From the NCBI RefSeq assembly GCF_000518545.1, contig NZ_JADU01000009.1, positions 81,304 to 145,303 of the forward strand: a stretch of 64,000 nt of DNA, in the 5' to 3' direction. Made by a program: the position numbers and the translations under genes. The notes under the pieces were generated by a model, which was not told the DNA's origin, did no database searches, and worked only from the letters and a program-made list of their open reading frames with translations. Source of the DNA: Hallella seregens ATCC 51272. GTDB lineage: Bacteria > Bacteroidota > Bacteroidia > Bacteroidales > Bacteroidaceae. Below, one piece after another: positions 56,406-64,000 of the stretch (positions are counted from its first letter, which is position 1; every line of letters starts with the position of its first letter).

Positions 56406-57707
56406 ATGACTCCCCACAAACCCTCCGCCCGCCTCCTGTCGGCCACGCTCTGCCTGGCCGCCCTGCTGCCCGCGCGGGCCCAGACACTGGAGCAGTGCCA
56501 CGAGGCCGCCGAGCGCAACTATCCGCTCATCAAGCGGTATGCCCTCGCAGAGCAGACGGCCGGGCTCACCGTGGCCAACATCGAAAAAGGGTGGCTGCCC
56601 CAAGTGTCGGCCTATGCACAGGGCACCGTCCAGAACCGTGTGGTGACGCTGCCAGAGGCCATGACCCGGCTGATGACCAGCCAAGGCATGCAGGTGAACG
56701 GCCTGGCGAAGACACAATATAAGATAGGTGTGGACGTGGCGCAGACCCTCTACGACGGCGGCCGCATGCGCGGACAGAAAGCTGTGGCCCGTCGCCGGCA
56801 GACCGTGGACGAGGCGCAGAACCGCGTGGGACTCTACGCCGTGCGCCAACGCGTGGACGATCTCTACTTCGGGCTGCTGTTGCTCGACGACAAACGGCAG
56901 CTGAACCTCGACCTGCAACGGCTGCTCACGAGCAGCGAGCGGCAGTTGGCGGCCATGGTGCGGGCCGGCACGGCGGCCACGAGCGACCTCAACGCGGTGC
57001 GGGCCGAGCGCATCGGAGCCCGCCAACAGGCCGTGGAGCTGGAGACGCAACAGGCGGCCCTGCGGCAGATGCTGGCCCTCTTCACCGGCCTCGACATCGG
57101 CAGTCTCTCGCGACCCGAGGCCGGCACGGCCGCCGGCACCCCCAACGCTGCCGACTGCCACCGCCCGGAGCTGCTGCTCACCGAGGCCCGGCTGTCGCTG
57201 CTCGACGCCCGGCAGCGGGCCCTCGACACCCAGCTGCGCCCCGCACTCGCGGCTTTTGCCCAGGGCTACTACGGCTATCCGGGCCTTGACATGTATCGCG
57301 ACATCATGCGGCGCACGCCCAGCCTGAACGCGCTGGTAGGCGTGAAGCTGAGCTGGAACATCGGGGCCCTCTACACTCGGCGTAACGATCGCGCCCGTTT
57401 GGGGCTGGAACGGCAGACGGCCGAGAACGACCGCGAGCTGTTTCTCTTCAACAACCGGCTGGAAGCCACCCGGCAACAGGCCGACATTGACAAGTACCGG
57501 CGGCTGCAGGAACAGGACGACGAAATCATCCGGCTGCGCACCGACGTGCGTCGGGCGGCCGAGTCGAAGCTGGCCCACGGCATCATCGACGTAAACAACC
57601 TCGTCCGCGAGATCAACGCCGAGAACCAGGCGCGCCTCCAACGCTCCATCCACGAGCTCGAGATGCTGCGCGAAATCTACCGCTTACGCCACACGCTGAA
57701 CCCGTAA
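56406..57707 (+). CDS. TolC-family outer-membrane efflux protein
   Basis: A 433-residue outer-membrane channel. Signal peptide ends ALLPARAQ. Two tandem OEP repeats are visible: the first with long alpha-helices around RQTVDEAQNRVGLYAVRQRVDDLYFGLLLL and STSSERQLAAMVRAGTAATSDLNAVRAERI, the second with LRPALAAFAQGYYGYPGLD, LVGVKLSWNIGALYTRRND and the closing helices to the end. First gene of the five-gene efflux operon TolC-HlyD-ABC-permease-permease. Confidence 0.9.
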   Translation: MTPHKPSARLLSATLCLAALLPARAQTLEQCHEAAERNYPLIKRYALAEQTAGLTVANIEKGWLPQVSAYAQGTVQNRVVTLPEAMTRLMTSQGMQVNGLAKTQYKIGVDVAQTLYDGGRMRGQKAVARRRQTVDEAQNRVGLYAVRQRVDDLYFGLLLLDDKRQLNLDLQRLLTSSERQLAAMVRAGTAATSDLNAVRAERIGARQQAVELETQQAALRQMLALFTGLDIGSLSRPEAGTAAGTPNAADCHRPELLLTEARLSLLDARQRALDTQLRPALAAFAQGYYGYPGLDMYRDIMRRTPSLNALVGVKLSWNIGALYTRRNDRARLGLERQTAENDRELFLFNNRLEATRQQADIDKYRRLQEQDDEIIRLRTDVRRAAESKLAHGIIDVNNLVREINAENQARLQRSIHELEMLREIYRLRHTLNP

Positions 57708-57735
57708 AAACAGCTCACCACCCATCCGCAAACCA

Positions 57736-57820
57736 TTTGTCTTAACTCCATAACTCCTTTAACTCCATAACTCCCACCCCTTAACTCCATAACTCCCACC
57801 CTTTAACTTCATAACTCCAA
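57736..57820. repeat. TAACTCC tandem repeats inside the efflux operon
   Basis: Between the TolC and HlyD genes: CTTAACTCCATAACTCC recurs three times with small changes (TTTAACTCCATAACTCCC, CTTAACTCCATAACTCCC, TTTAACTTCATAACTCC), spaced about 20-25 bases. The first carries GTCTTAACTCC, the complement of the GGAGTTAAGAC shared with the copies at 23782 and 45587. Confidence 0.75.
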
Positions 57821-57827
57821 AAGAAAA

Positions 57828-58727
57828 ATGAAAACTCCCCTCCCCCTCATAGCCGCCCTCATCCTCGTCGGTTGCGGCAACACAGAGACCCGGAACACGG
57901 CCTCGGGCACGTTCGAGGCCACCGAGACCACCGTGTCGGCCGAAGAGAGCGGCCGCCTGCTCGCCCTCGATATTGCCGAAGGCCAGGAACTGACCATGGG
58001 ACAGACGGCGGGGCTGGTAGACACCATGCCCCTGCACCTCCGGCTGCAACAGCTGCGTGCCGTGCGCCAAGTGTACGGCGCACAGCGGCCCGACGTGACG
58101 GCCCAGCTGGCCGCCCTGCGCCAACAACTGGCCAAAGCCCGGCAGGAACAGCGGCGATACACCGAGCTCGTGGCCGACGGCGCCGCCCCGCGCAAGCTGC
58201 TCGACGACGCAAACAGCCAGGTGCTGGTGCTGGAACGCCAGATTGCCGCCCAAGCCTCGGCACTGGGCACACAGACGGCCACGCTGGCCCGACAGCAGCA
58301 GACCACCGACACCGAAGAGGCACAGCTGCGCGACCGCATCGCCCGCTGCCACATCACCGCCCCGCTGCAGGGCACCGTGCTGGAGAAATATGCCGAGCGC
58401 GGCGAGGTGACGACGGCCGGAAAGCCCCTCTTCAAGATGGCCGACACCCGACGGATGACGCTGCGCGCCTATCTCACCTCGGCACAGCTGGCCGCCGTGA
58501 AACTGGGGCAGAAGGTGACAGTGACCACCGACTACGGCGACCAAAAGCCCAGACGCTATGCCGGCACCGTGACCTGGATTTCGGACAAAAGCGAGTTCAC
58601 GCCCAAAACCATCCTCACCGACGACGAGAGGGCCGACCTGGTGTATGCCGTGAAGGTGGCCGTGAAGAACGACGGGTATATCAAAATAGGGATGTACGGC
58701 CATGTGGAGCTCGCCCCCAAACCGTAG
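57828..58727 (+). CDS. HlyD-family periplasmic adaptor (membrane fusion) lipoprotein
   Basis: A 299-residue adaptor that links the inner-membrane ABC exporter to TolC. Lipid-anchored (ALILVGC, Cys16). Layout: first half of the lipoyl domain (SGTFEATETTVSAEESGRLLAL), a long coiled-coil hairpin about residues 75-170 (QLAALRQQLAKARQEQRRYTEL, LVLERQIAAQASALGTQTATLARQQQ), second lipoyl half (ARCHITAPLQGTVLEKYAERGEVTTAGKPL), beta-barrel domain. The next gene begins 4 bases after its stop. It resembles YbhG of the YbhGFSR system. Confidence 0.9.
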   Translation: MKTPLPLIAALILVGCGNTETRNTASGTFEATETTVSAEESGRLLALDIAEGQELTMGQTAGLVDTMPLHLRLQQLRAVRQVYGAQRPDVTAQLAALRQQLAKARQEQRRYTELVADGAAPRKLLDDANSQVLVLERQIAAQASALGTQTATLARQQQTTDTEEAQLRDRIARCHITAPLQGTVLEKYAERGEVTTAGKPLFKMADTRRMTLRAYLTSAQLAAVKLGQKVTVTTDYGDQKPRRYAGTVTWISDKSEFTPKTILTDDERADLVYAVKVAVKNDGYIKIGMYGHVELAPKP

Positions 58728-58731
58728 CGGC

Positions 58732-60189
58732 ATGGAACAGGCAGCCATAGAAATCAGCCATGTATCCAAGGTCTACGGCGCAGTGCAGGCCCTGGACGAC
58801 GTGTCGCTCAAGGTGAAGCCCGGCGAAATGTTCGGGCTCATCGGCCCCGACGGGTCGGGCAAGACCACGCTCTTCCGCATCATCGCCACGCTGCTGCTGC
58901 CCGACGGCGGACAGGCCACGGTGGAGGGGCACGACAGCCGGCGGCAGCCGGGGGCCATACGGCGGGTGACGGGCTACATGCCCGGCCGCTTCTCGCTCTA
59001 CGAAGACCTCACGGTGGAGGAGAACCTGGACTTCTTTGCCACCCTCTTCGGCACCACCGTGGCCCAGGGATACGACAGCATTCGCGCCATATACGGCCAG
59101 ATAGAGCCCTTCCGCCAGCGGCGGGCGGGAGCCCTTTCGGGCGGCATGAAGCAGAAGTTGGCCCTGAGTTGCGCGCTGGTGCACCGGCCGCGCGTGCTGC
59201 TGCTCGACGAGCCCACCACGGGTGTGGACCCCGTGAGCCGCAAGGAACTGTGGGACATGCTCGCCACGCTGCGCCGCCAAGGCATCACCATCGTGGCCGC
59301 CACGCCCTATCTTGACGAGATAAGACGCTGCGACAGAGTGGCTTATCTGGACCACGGCCGCGTGGCCGGCACGGGCACACCCGAGGAAATACTCAACCGG
59401 TTCAAGGCGGTGTTCGACCCCGACCCGCTGCCCGCCACGACGCGCGGCGACGGGGAAGAGGCGGTCATCGAGGTGGAGCATCTGGTGAAAGCCTTTGGAA
59501 ACTTCAGGGCCGTGGACGACATTTCGTTCAGCGTGCAGCAGGGCGAAATCTTCGGATTCCTCGGCGCCAACGGGGCCGGCAAGAGCACGGCCATGCACAT
59601 GCTCACGGGATTGAGCCAGCCCACGGCGGGCCGCGGCCGCGTGATGGGCTATGACGTGGCCACGGAGTACGAGCAAATCAAACGAAACATTGGCTACATG
59701 AGCCAGCGCTTCTCGCTCTACGAGGACATGACCGTGGCCGAAAACCTGAGGCTCTTTGGCGGCATTTACGGCATGGACGACCGGGACATCCGGGAGCGCA
59801 CGGAGCTGGTGCTGCACGAACTGGGCATGGAAGCACAGCGCGACACCATCGTGAAGGCCATACCGCTGGGCTGGAAACAGAAGCTGGCCTTCTCGGTGAG
59901 CATCTTCCATGAGCCGGGCATCGTGTTCCTCGACGAGCCTACGGGCGGCGTGGACGCGGCCACACGCCGGCAGTTCTGGCTGCTCATCCGCCAGGCTGCC
60001 CGGCGCGGCATCACCGTCTTTGTGACCACCCACTACATGGACGAGGCCGAATACTGCGACCGTATCTCCATCATGGTGGATGGAAAAATCAGTGCCATGG
60101 GCACGCCCGACGAGCTAAAACGCCGGCTCGGGCTTGCAACCATGGACGAAGTATTCACCCATTTGGCACGAAAAGCCCGGCGCACATGA
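58732..60189 (+). CDS. ABC transporter ATP-binding protein with two nucleotide-binding domains (YbhF type)
   Basis: A 485-residue tandem ATPase. First domain: Walker A GPDGSGKTT (38-46), signature LSGGMKQKLAL, Walker B VLLLDEPTTGVDP. Second domain from about residue 245: Walker A GANGAGKST, Walker B VFLDEPTGGVD, but the signature reads IPLGWKQKLAFS in place of LSGGQ. The start at 58732 follows the previous stop by 4 bases; the longer frame from 58702 lies inside HlyD. The ATG of the permease overlaps its stop (ATGA). Confidence 0.92.
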   Translation: MEQAAIEISHVSKVYGAVQALDDVSLKVKPGEMFGLIGPDGSGKTTLFRIIATLLLPDGGQATVEGHDSRRQPGAIRRVTGYMPGRFSLYEDLTVEENLDFFATLFGTTVAQGYDSIRAIYGQIEPFRQRRAGALSGGMKQKLALSCALVHRPRVLLLDEPTTGVDPVSRKELWDMLATLRRQGITIVAATPYLDEIRRCDRVAYLDHGRVAGTGTPEEILNRFKAVFDPDPLPATTRGDGEEAVIEVEHLVKAFGNFRAVDDISFSVQQGEIFGFLGANGAGKSTAMHMLTGLSQPTAGRGRVMGYDVATEYEQIKRNIGYMSQRFSLYEDMTVAENLRLFGGIYGMDDRDIRERTELVLHELGMEAQRDTIVKAIPLGWKQKLAFSVSIFHEPGIVFLDEPTGGVDAATRRQFWLLIRQAARRGITVFVTTHYMDEAEYCDRISIMVDGKISAMGTPDELKRRLGLATMDEVFTHLARKARRT

Positions 60190-61289
60190 AAACATTTCTC
60201 TCTTTTGTCCGCAAGGAAAGCCGCCACATCCTGCGCGACCGGCGCACGATGCTCATCCTCTTCGGCATGCCCACGGTGATGATGCTGCTCTTTGGCTTTG
60301 CCATCCGCACCGATGTGAAGAACGTGCGCACCGTGGTGGTGACGGCTTCGATGGACGGACTCACGCGCCGGGCCGTGGCGGCGCTCGACGCCTCGGACTA
60401 TTTCACCATCGTGGGCACGGCTCCCACGGGGGCCGACGCCGAGCGCATGATGCGGCGGCAACAGGCCGACCTGGCCATCGCCTTTGCCCCACGGCTGGCC
60501 AGCCACGCCTACGACCGTGGCGCCATCCAGATACTCACCGACGCAGCCGACCCCAACATGGGGCAGCTCTATGCCAGCTATGCCCAGAGCATCGTGGTGC
60601 CCGTGGTGGCAGCGGCCGCGCAACGGGGCCGCGGGGGCACGACAAGAGAGGTCGTGGCCACGACCATGCTCTACAATCCGCAGCTGCGCTCAGCCTACAA
60701 CTTCGTGCCCGGCATCATGGGCATGCTGCTCATGCTGGTGTGTGCACTGATGACCTCGGTGAGCATCGCCCGCGAAAAGGAGCGCGGTACCATGGAGGTG
60801 CTGCTCGTGTCGCCCGTGCGCCCCATCGTCATCATCCTGGCCAAGGCCGTACCCTACATGGCCTTGGCCGTCCTTATCCTCGTCGCCATCCTGACGATGA
60901 GCTACTTCGTGCTCGACGTGCCGCTGGCGGGCTCGGTGGGATGGATAGTCGTGGTATCGCTGGTCTACATCCTGCTGTCGCTCTCACTCGGGCTGCTCAT
61001 CAGCACCGTGGCCGAGTCTCAGCTGGTGGCGCTGCTGGTGTCGGCCGTGGTATTGCTCATGCCCGTCATCATACTTTCGGGCCTAATATTCCCCGTAGAG
61101 AGCATGCCGGAGGTGCTGCAATGGGCTTCGTGCGTGGTGCCGGCCCGCTGGTACATCGCCGCCATGCGCAAGTTGATGATTATGGGAGTGGGTGTAGGCG
61201 ACGTGATGCGCGAGCTCTGCGTCCTCGGCCTTATGGCCGCCGCTGTCCTCGGACTAGCCCTGGGCAAGTTCAAGACGCGGCTGCAATAG
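60186..61289 (+). CDS. ABC-2 type permease (YbhS-like)
   Basis: A 367-residue inner-membrane subunit. One N-terminal helix (MLILFGMPTVMMLLFGFAI), a periplasmic domain of about 150 residues, then five helices from FVPGIMGMLLMLVCALMTS, with the ABC-2 signature REKERGTMEVLLVSPVRP. It is coupled to the ATPase by an ATGA overlap. Confidence 0.92.
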   Translation: MKTFLSFVRKESRHILRDRRTMLILFGMPTVMMLLFGFAIRTDVKNVRTVVVTASMDGLTRRAVAALDASDYFTIVGTAPTGADAERMMRRQQADLAIAFAPRLASHAYDRGAIQILTDAADPNMGQLYASYAQSIVVPVVAAAAQRGRGGTTREVVATTMLYNPQLRSAYNFVPGIMGMLLMLVCALMTSVSIAREKERGTMEVLLVSPVRPIVIILAKAVPYMALAVLILVAILTMSYFVLDVPLAGSVGWIVVVSLVYILLSLSLGLLISTVAESQLVALLVSAVVLLMPVIILSGLIFPVESMPEVLQWASCVVPARWYIAAMRKLMIMGVGVGDVMRELCVLGLMAAAVLGLALGKFKTRLQ

Positions 61290-61315
61290 TCGTTCACCAA
61301 GAAAATGGGCAAGTT

Positions 61316-62401
61316 ATGATACTGAAACATCTGATACGCAAGGAGTTCATCCAGATGGGGCGCAACCCTTTCCTCCTCAGGCTCATCCTGCTGTACCCCA
61401 TCGTCATCGTGTGCGTGATGCCGTGGGTGATGAGCATGGAGGTGCGCAACATCGGCGTGACGGTGGTCGATAACGACCGCTCCACCACAAGCCGGCGGCT
61501 CATCCATCGCATCGAGGCCAGCAACTACTTTGTGTTCAAGGGACAGGCCGACACCTACGCCGACGGTCTGAAACGCATGGAACGCGGCCAGACCGACATC
61601 GTGTTGGAGGTGCCGCCACGCTATGAACGCGGCCTCGTCGACGGGAGGCAGCCGCAGATACACGTGGCGGCCAATGCCGGTAACGCCACCAAGGGTGGCA
61701 TGGGGGCCGCCTATCTCTCGCAAATTGTGACGGCCAACCTGAGGGCAACGCCGTCGGAGGAGCAGTTGCGCGTGTCGGTGATCGACCTGTATAACCCTCA
61801 TTTGAGCTATAAAGTGTTCATGATTCCGGCCCTCATGGGGCTGTTGATGATGATGCTTTGCGGATTTCTGCCGGCCCTGAACATCGTGGGCGAAAAGGAA
61901 ACGGGCACCATAGAGCAGATGAATGTGACGCCGGTCAGGAAGTGGGAGTTCATCCTGGCCAAGCTGGTGCCCTACTGGCTGGTGGGTATGGTGGCCATGA
62001 CCACAGCCCTCGTGCTGGCGTGGCTGGTCTATGGCATTGGCTGTCAGGGGCCGTTGGGGCTGGCCTATCTCGTGGCGTTGCTGCTGGCTTTATTCTTCAG
62101 CGGGCTGGGGCTCATCGTGAGCAACTACAGCGACAACATGCAGCAGGCGGTGTTTGTCATGTGGTTTATGGTGGTGGTCATGATGTTGATGAGCGGCATG
62201 TTCACGCCGGTGGCCTCCATGCCGGCCTGGGCACAGGTCATCGTGAGGGCCAACCCGATGCACTATTTCATGGATGCCATCCGAACAGTGTACGTGAGGG
62301 GTGGCGGCTTCGCCAGTGTCGCCCGCCAAATTTTCGCCCTCGCTGCCTTTGCCGGGGTGATGAACGTGTGGGCGGTGGCAAGTTATCGGAAGAATCGCTG
62401 A
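61316..62401 (+). CDS. ABC-2 type permease (YbhR-like)
   Basis: A 361-residue second permease. Starts MILKHLIRKEFIQMGRNPFLL, then a helix (LILLYPIVIVCVMPW), a periplasmic region to about residue 160, five C-terminal helices and the signature GEKETGTIEQMNVTPVRKWEF. It begins 26 bases after the first permease; the two together should form the transmembrane heterodimer of the efflux pump. The frame extends far upstream inside other genes, which is not real. Confidence 0.92.
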   Translation: MILKHLIRKEFIQMGRNPFLLRLILLYPIVIVCVMPWVMSMEVRNIGVTVVDNDRSTTSRRLIHRIEASNYFVFKGQADTYADGLKRMERGQTDIVLEVPPRYERGLVDGRQPQIHVAANAGNATKGGMGAAYLSQIVTANLRATPSEEQLRVSVIDLYNPHLSYKVFMIPALMGLLMMMLCGFLPALNIVGEKETGTIEQMNVTPVRKWEFILAKLVPYWLVGMVAMTTALVLAWLVYGIGCQGPLGLAYLVALLLALFFSGLGLIVSNYSDNMQQAVFVMWFMVVVMMLMSGMFTPVASMPAWAQVIVRANPMHYFMDAIRTVYVRGGGFASVARQIFALAAFAGVMNVWAVASYRKNR

Positions 62402-62429
62402 CAAGTCGCGCTTTGTCCGCAAAACTTTG

Positions 62430-62437
62430 TATCTTTG
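62430..62437 (+). promoter_or_regulatory. -7 box TATCTTTG for the patatin gene
   Basis: TAnnTTTG match 28 bases upstream of the ATG at 62466; excludes the Met at 62427. Confidence 0.65.
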
Positions 62438-62465
62438 CAAAGAACTGCATTGCAAAGCACAAAGC

Positions 62466-63521
62466 ATGGAATTGTTTGCACAATGGTGGAACCGTATAAG
62501 GGGACGGCATGGCATGGAAGAAGCCAGATGCGTGGCTCTCGTGTTGGGCGGCGGCGGTGCACGCGGCCTGGCCCACTTGGGCGCCATCGAGGCTCTGCAA
62601 GCTCAAGGCTTCCGTATTACCTCGGTGGCCGGCACGTCAATGGGGGCCCTCGTCGGTGGTCTTTTTGCCGCCGGCAAAATCAACGAGGCAAAAAACATAG
62701 CCGAACGGCTCACGCGCAGACGTGTCCTCCGCATGATGGATATTTCACCCGGCCTGGATCACATTGCCACCGGCGGGCGATTCATGCAGTTGCTCGACAG
62801 TCTCATCGGCGATGTCCGGATAGAAGACCTGCCCATTCCTTTCTGCTGCTCTGCTTCGGATGTCGTAAGCAGACAGGAAGTGGTGTTTCGCAGCGGTCCG
62901 CTTTCCACGGCCATCCGCGCCTCTATCTCCATTCCCGGCTTCTTCAAACCCGTTACACTCGACAACCGTATCCTGGTAGACGGCAGTCTGCACAACACGC
63001 TCCCTCTTGATAGAGTGCAGCGTCATCCTGGCGATTTGCTGATAGCCGTTAATGTAAGTGCACCGGACGACAAACCCTTCCCTACCCGTCTCAAACAAGA
63101 CAACCTCACAGCAGACAGGCCATTCGGCACCTATCTCAAACAAAACAATCCCAAAGCTGATGCCTCCTTCGGTGCCCATTTCAAACAAAATAATCACCAA
63201 ACTGACACCTCTTTCAGTTCCCACAAACAACACGATGCCAGAGCAAGCAGCATGTTCTCCTCTCTTTGGCATCGACTCCCCCTGCTCCGTGCATTCCTTA
63301 AAACCGAATTATCCACCAACTACATGAACATGGCTTTGCGCGTGGCCCAGATAAGCATTCAAAACAACACGCAGATGGCCATGCGTCTCACCCCTCCAGA
63401 CCTTTGCCTAAATCTTCCAATGTCCACTTTCGGCCTTTTCGACTTCGATAAAGCACCCGAAATTATCAACCAAGGCCACCAGCAAATGCTTCACCTCCTC
63501 ACTTCCTCCCCCCTCACATAA
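62466..63521 (+). CDS. Patatin-like phospholipase with 45-bp tandem repeats
   Basis: A 351-residue patatin-fold lipid acyl hydrolase. Oxyanion loop GGGGARGLAHLG (28-39), nucleophile Ser58 in GTSMG, catalytic Asp172 in DGSLHN. Residues about 203-258 are an insert containing three 15-residue repeats with the pattern xPFxxxLKQxNxxxD (KPFPTRLKQDNLTAD, RPFGTYLKQNNPKAD, ASFGAHFKQNNHQTD) plus a broken fourth. The insert lies after the catalytic core. The start is 62466; MEEARCVALVLGGG at 62514 is an alternative. Confidence 0.85.
   Translation: MELFAQWWNRIRGRHGMEEARCVALVLGGGGARGLAHLGAIEALQAQGFRITSVAGTSMGALVGGLFAAGKINEAKNIAERLTRRRVLRMMDISPGLDHIATGGRFMQLLDSLIGDVRIEDLPIPFCCSASDVVSRQEVVFRSGPLSTAIRASISIPGFFKPVTLDNRILVDGSLHNTLPLDRVQRHPGDLLIAVNVSAPDDKPFPTRLKQDNLTADRPFGTYLKQNNPKADASFGAHFKQNNHQTDTSFSSHKQHDARASSMFSSLWHRLPLLRAFLKTELSTNYMNMALRVAQISIQNNTQMAMRLTPPDLCLNLPMSTFGLFDFDKAPEIINQGHQQMLHLLTSSPLT
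63072..63239 (+). repeat. 45-bp in-frame repeats in the patatin gene
   Basis: Units 63072-63116, 63117-63161, 63162-63206 and a shortened one 63207-63239, each encoding 15 residues; the CTCAAACAA/TTCAAACAA core is conserved. Confidence 0.85.
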
Positions 63522-63559
63522 CTCCCAATAACAGATCATCATAGACTATCATTGCTTAT

Positions 63560-63690
63560 AAATTGCCTATTGCCCCTTAAAAAGTCCCTACAAATTCCTA
63601 TCACCTCCTATGATGGCGCGCACCATTGCCTATCACGCCTATCATAGCCTATCAATTGCTATCACCTCCTATTATCACCTCCCTCCCCCA
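63560..63690. repeat. Short CCTAT-type repeats before the rRNA operon
   Basis: TTGCCTATC, CACCTCCTAT and TATCACCTCC words recur about ten times between the patatin gene and the 5S terminator. No gene is seen here. Confidence 0.55.
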
Positions 63691-63691
63691 C

Positions 63692-63728
63692 CAAAAAAGT
63701 CCCCCGCCCACACTTCCTGTGGACGGGG
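63692..63728 (-). terminator. Intrinsic terminator of the rRNA operon
   Basis: On the minus strand: CCCCGTCCACA-GGAAG-TGTGGGCGGGG with one U-G pair, then ACTTTTTT. Confidence 0.9.
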
Positions 63729-63738
63729 AACCAAAAAG

Positions 63739-63848
<110 letters not shown>

Positions 63849-63957
63849 AAATAACGAATGACCATCGGCACAAGGCAAGACTGAAAAAGGAAAACAAAGA
63901 CATGCGCCCGGACACCGCATCAAAGCGGGACAGGGAACGCCACGGCTGAAAAAATGG

Positions 63958-64000
63958 GGCCCGAAGAAAGCGCTCGGGCAATTAGTAGCGCTCGGCTTTG
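63958..64000 (-). rRNA. rrl: 23S ribosomal RNA, 3' end only
   Basis: Minus strand. CAAAGCCGAGCGCTACTAAT followed by TGCCCGAGCG matches the conserved 3' end of bacterial 23S rRNA (GxxGAGCxxTACTAATxxxCCG). The gene continues beyond the window; the exact 3' end is approximate. The spacer to 5S is about 110 bases. Confidence 0.9.

Noticed and set aside
60134..62401. 755-residue + strand frame
   Set aside because: Its first half runs out of frame through the first permease gene and gives an Arg/His-rich nonsense protein; only the part from 61316 is the real second permease.

Overview
The window is chromosomal DNA from a GC-rich member of the Bacteroidales, most likely Prevotellaceae. The evidence is the repeated TAnnTTTG -7 promoter element in front of genes, Bacteroidetes-only families (DUF4293, DUF4468, Porin_10, DUF4957/DUF5123, the Bacteroidetes RNA polymerase omega, EF-G2, RprXY) and sorting-tail-like C termini. 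It is mostly core genome with some glycan-degrading and accessory genes. The species cannot be named from the sequence alone.

Layout. 1-6.2 kb: the end of a beta-helix (DUF4957/DUF5123) surface protein, pyruvate kinase, tagaturonate reductase, and a bamD-rpoZ-DUF4293 operon. 6.3-11.7 kb: uvrB, then a DUF4468 / small membrane protein / Porin_10 operon. 11.8-15.3 kb: a leftward envelope operon (tail-only secreted protein, L,D-transpeptidase, ECF sigma, anti-sigma-like protein, Spy-like protein). 15.7-18.2 kb: mazG, lipocalin-like lipoprotein, rnz. 18.3-25.9 kb: valS with a C11 peptidase, then DUF2461, nth and htpG. 26-30 kb: a candidate small RNA, a small lipoprotein, pepD, a 64-residue membrane protein, OmpH/Skp and two tRNA-Arg(ACG) genes. 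29.8-36.5 kb: HU, a 29-residue bS22/mS38-like protein, RNase G, a GH13 protein fused to a tRNA-editing-like domain, fabD and rpsF-rpsR-rplI. 36.6-48 kb: a small membrane protein, rprX-rprY, EF-G2, hemW, tcdA, citrate synthase and aconitase. 48.2-53 kb: two secreted glycosidases (GH30, GH98) convergent with a 23-bp overlap. 53.5-54.3 kb: a frameshifted accessory gene. 54.3-63.5 kb: a DMT transporter, an AraC regulator divergent from a TolC/HlyD/ABC/permease/permease efflux operon, and a patatin-like phospholipase. 63.7-64 kb: 5S rRNA and the 3' end of 23S rRNA on the minus strand.

The least explained signals are in the intergenic DNA. Four tandem arrays share one 22-bp period, one phase and one orientation (about 996, 15520, 29415 and 53039). 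An 83-bp perfect inverted repeat with a 45-bp spacer is built from CACAGATT-type words (53229-53439). A family of GGAGTTA/TAACTCC repeats, most sharing GGAGTTAAGACA, recurs at four sites (23.8, 44.1, 45.6, 57.7 kb). Among the proteins, the GH13/tRNA-editing fusion, the EF-G2 with Ser in place of the catalytic His, the secreted protein that is little more than a sorting tail, and the frameshifted gene stand out. Several genes have the -7 box only 5-8 bases from the start codon, which predicts leaderless or nearly leaderless mRNAs.
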